From positions 1 through 15,832 of the forward strand of contig JAJZTO010000022.1 of NCBI GenBank assembly GCA_021848865.1: 15,832 bases of DNA, written 5' to 3'. Positions 15,129 through 15,832 of the stretch are shown here, one piece after another. The notes under the pieces are model-generated. The model was not told the origin of the DNA, searched no databases, and saw only the letters and a list, made by a program, of their open reading frames with translations. Origin of the DNA: Myxococcales bacterium (GTDB lineage Bacteria; Myxococcota; Myxococcia; Myxococcales; Anaeromyxobacteraceae). The position numbers and the translations under genes are program-made. Positions within the stretch are counted from its first letter, which is position 1. Every line of letters begins with the position of its first letter.

Positions 15129-15832
15129 ATGTTCCACGGCGGCCGTCCCTCCCGACCCGGCCCTGCCCGCCCTCGCGCCGGCGCCCGCGTCGCGCTGCTG
15201 GGGCTCCTCGGCGCGGCCTCGCTCGCCGGGCTCGGCGGGTGCGACTACGGCCGCGGCACCTGCGGCTGCCAGCCCGACGAGGCCTGCGTGGGCGGCCGCT
15301 GCCTCGCCGTCTCCCCGCTCCCGAACGGCGACTACGTGGACCCGCGGGCGACGCCGGTGGACTGCGGGCCCTACACGCTGGTGGACGGCGGCCTGAACCC
15401 GGGGGCGCCGGCCAGCGACCCCGGCTGCGCCCTCGCCCCGCGCGACAGCGCCCTGCCGCCGGTCGCGCCCGGCACCCCCCACGGCTGGATCGACCTCGGC
15501 GTCCACGCGGTGGACGGCCCGCCGGTCACTTTCACCGTCCCGCCCGCCACCCGCTCCCTCACCGTGATCGAGCAGGCGGTGAGCGCGCTCCCCACCGTGA
15601 CCCTGCCGCGGCCCCAGCCGCCCGACCTGGTCCTCGACAACGTCGCGGTCCCGCTCACGCTGGTGGACCCGTCGGGCGCCACCGTCTACGACGACCGGCA
15701 GCCGGCCCCCGCCGACGGCAGCGGCCTGCCGCTCTTCTTCGCCTCCGGCGCCGCCGGCACCGGCACGCTCGCCTTCCCCGACACCAGCGCCGGGCTGGCC
15801 GCGCTGGCGGCGGCCTGGGGCGCCGGCGGCGA
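15129..15832 (+). CDS. Cys-rich exported lipoprotein of unknown function, N-terminal part (runs off right edge)
   Basis: The frame is open from an ATG at 15129 to the window end (234 codons and two further bases, no stop). A basic n-region (MFHGGRPSRPGPARPRAGAR) is followed by a hydrophobic core (VALLGLLGAASLAGLGGC) with a lipobox L-G-G-C, lipidated Cys38. Immediately after it comes a compact Cys cluster, DYGRGTCGCQPDEACVGGRCLAV, which with Cys38 gives five cysteines in about 21 residues. A Pro/Asp-rich, beta-type sequence with further cysteines (VDCGPYTL, DPGCALAP) follows. I do not recognise the rest; VTFTVPPATRSLTVIEQAV could begin a beta-sandwich domain. A TAGGCT -10-like hexamer (15114-15119) lies only 9 bases before the ATG, and the ribosome site is weak, so translation might be nearly leaderless or start elsewhere. 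An overlapping ATG at 15121 opens a frame with no signal peptide and was not chosen. Confidence 0.7.
   Translation, partial: MFHGGRPSRPGPARPRAGARVALLGLLGAASLAGLGGCDYGRGTCGCQPDEACVGGRCLAVSPLPNGDYVDPRATPVDCGPYTLVDGGLNPGAPASDPGCALAPRDSALPPVAPGTPHGWIDLGVHAVDGPPVTFTVPPATRSLTVIEQAVSALPTVTLPRPQPPDLVLDNVAVPLTLVDPSGATVYDDRQPAPADGSGLPLFFASGAAGTGTLAFPDTSAGLAALAAAWGAGG

Overview
The window is very GC-rich, densely coded bacterial DNA. Gene content and base composition suggest a myxobacterium-type member of the former Deltaproteobacteria, most likely close to Anaeromyxobacter. That placement is inference from gene families and composition, not from a marker gene.

Left part (1-4294, minus strand): a tightly packed amino-acid biosynthesis operon, transcribed argH > small LptM-like lipoprotein > lysA > dapA > dapB, with dapB running off the left edge. 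The argH/lipoprotein and lipoprotein/lysA junctions are 4-base stop/start overlaps. It makes the last step of arginine synthesis and three steps of the diaminopimelate/lysine route. A perfect 12-bp-arm hairpin of dispersed-repeat type lies inside the N-terminal coding region of the lipoprotein.

Middle (4295-8736): a plus-strand OsmC/Ohr-family gene, then three minus-strand genes: an outer-membrane beta-barrel protein, methylmalonyl-CoA epimerase, and an exported transglutaminase-like protein. The epimerase and the transglutaminase-like gene each have a plausible intrinsic terminator.

Central regulatory block (8801-12080): a ScfR/RamB-type short-chain-acyl-CoA-responsive regulator (minus) diverges from an isocitrate lyase gene (plus) across a 175-bp intergenic region holding several inverted repeats, one of them a perfect FNR-type box (TTGAT-N4-ATCAA). 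The isocitrate lyase is the most interesting object here. After a complete 419-residue catalytic enzyme the same frame continues for about 135 residues with the H...HxxxE...H...HxxxE pattern of a hemerythrin (HHE) diiron four-helix bundle. An FNR-type site plus a possible O2/NO/iron-binding domain on the enzyme suggests the glyoxylate shunt may be redox- or oxygen-controlled at both transcription and protein level.

Right part (12081-15832, plus strand): a 710-residue surface lipoprotein with two tandem carboxypeptidase-regulatory-like beta domains and a fibronectin-like domain, under a recognisable promoter with a palindrome in its spacer; a strong terminator hairpin; a small stand-alone protein resembling the GspE/MshE N-terminal domain; and the start of a Cys-rich lipoprotein that runs off the right edge. 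No RNA genes, CRISPR arrays, insertion sequences or integrase genes were seen.
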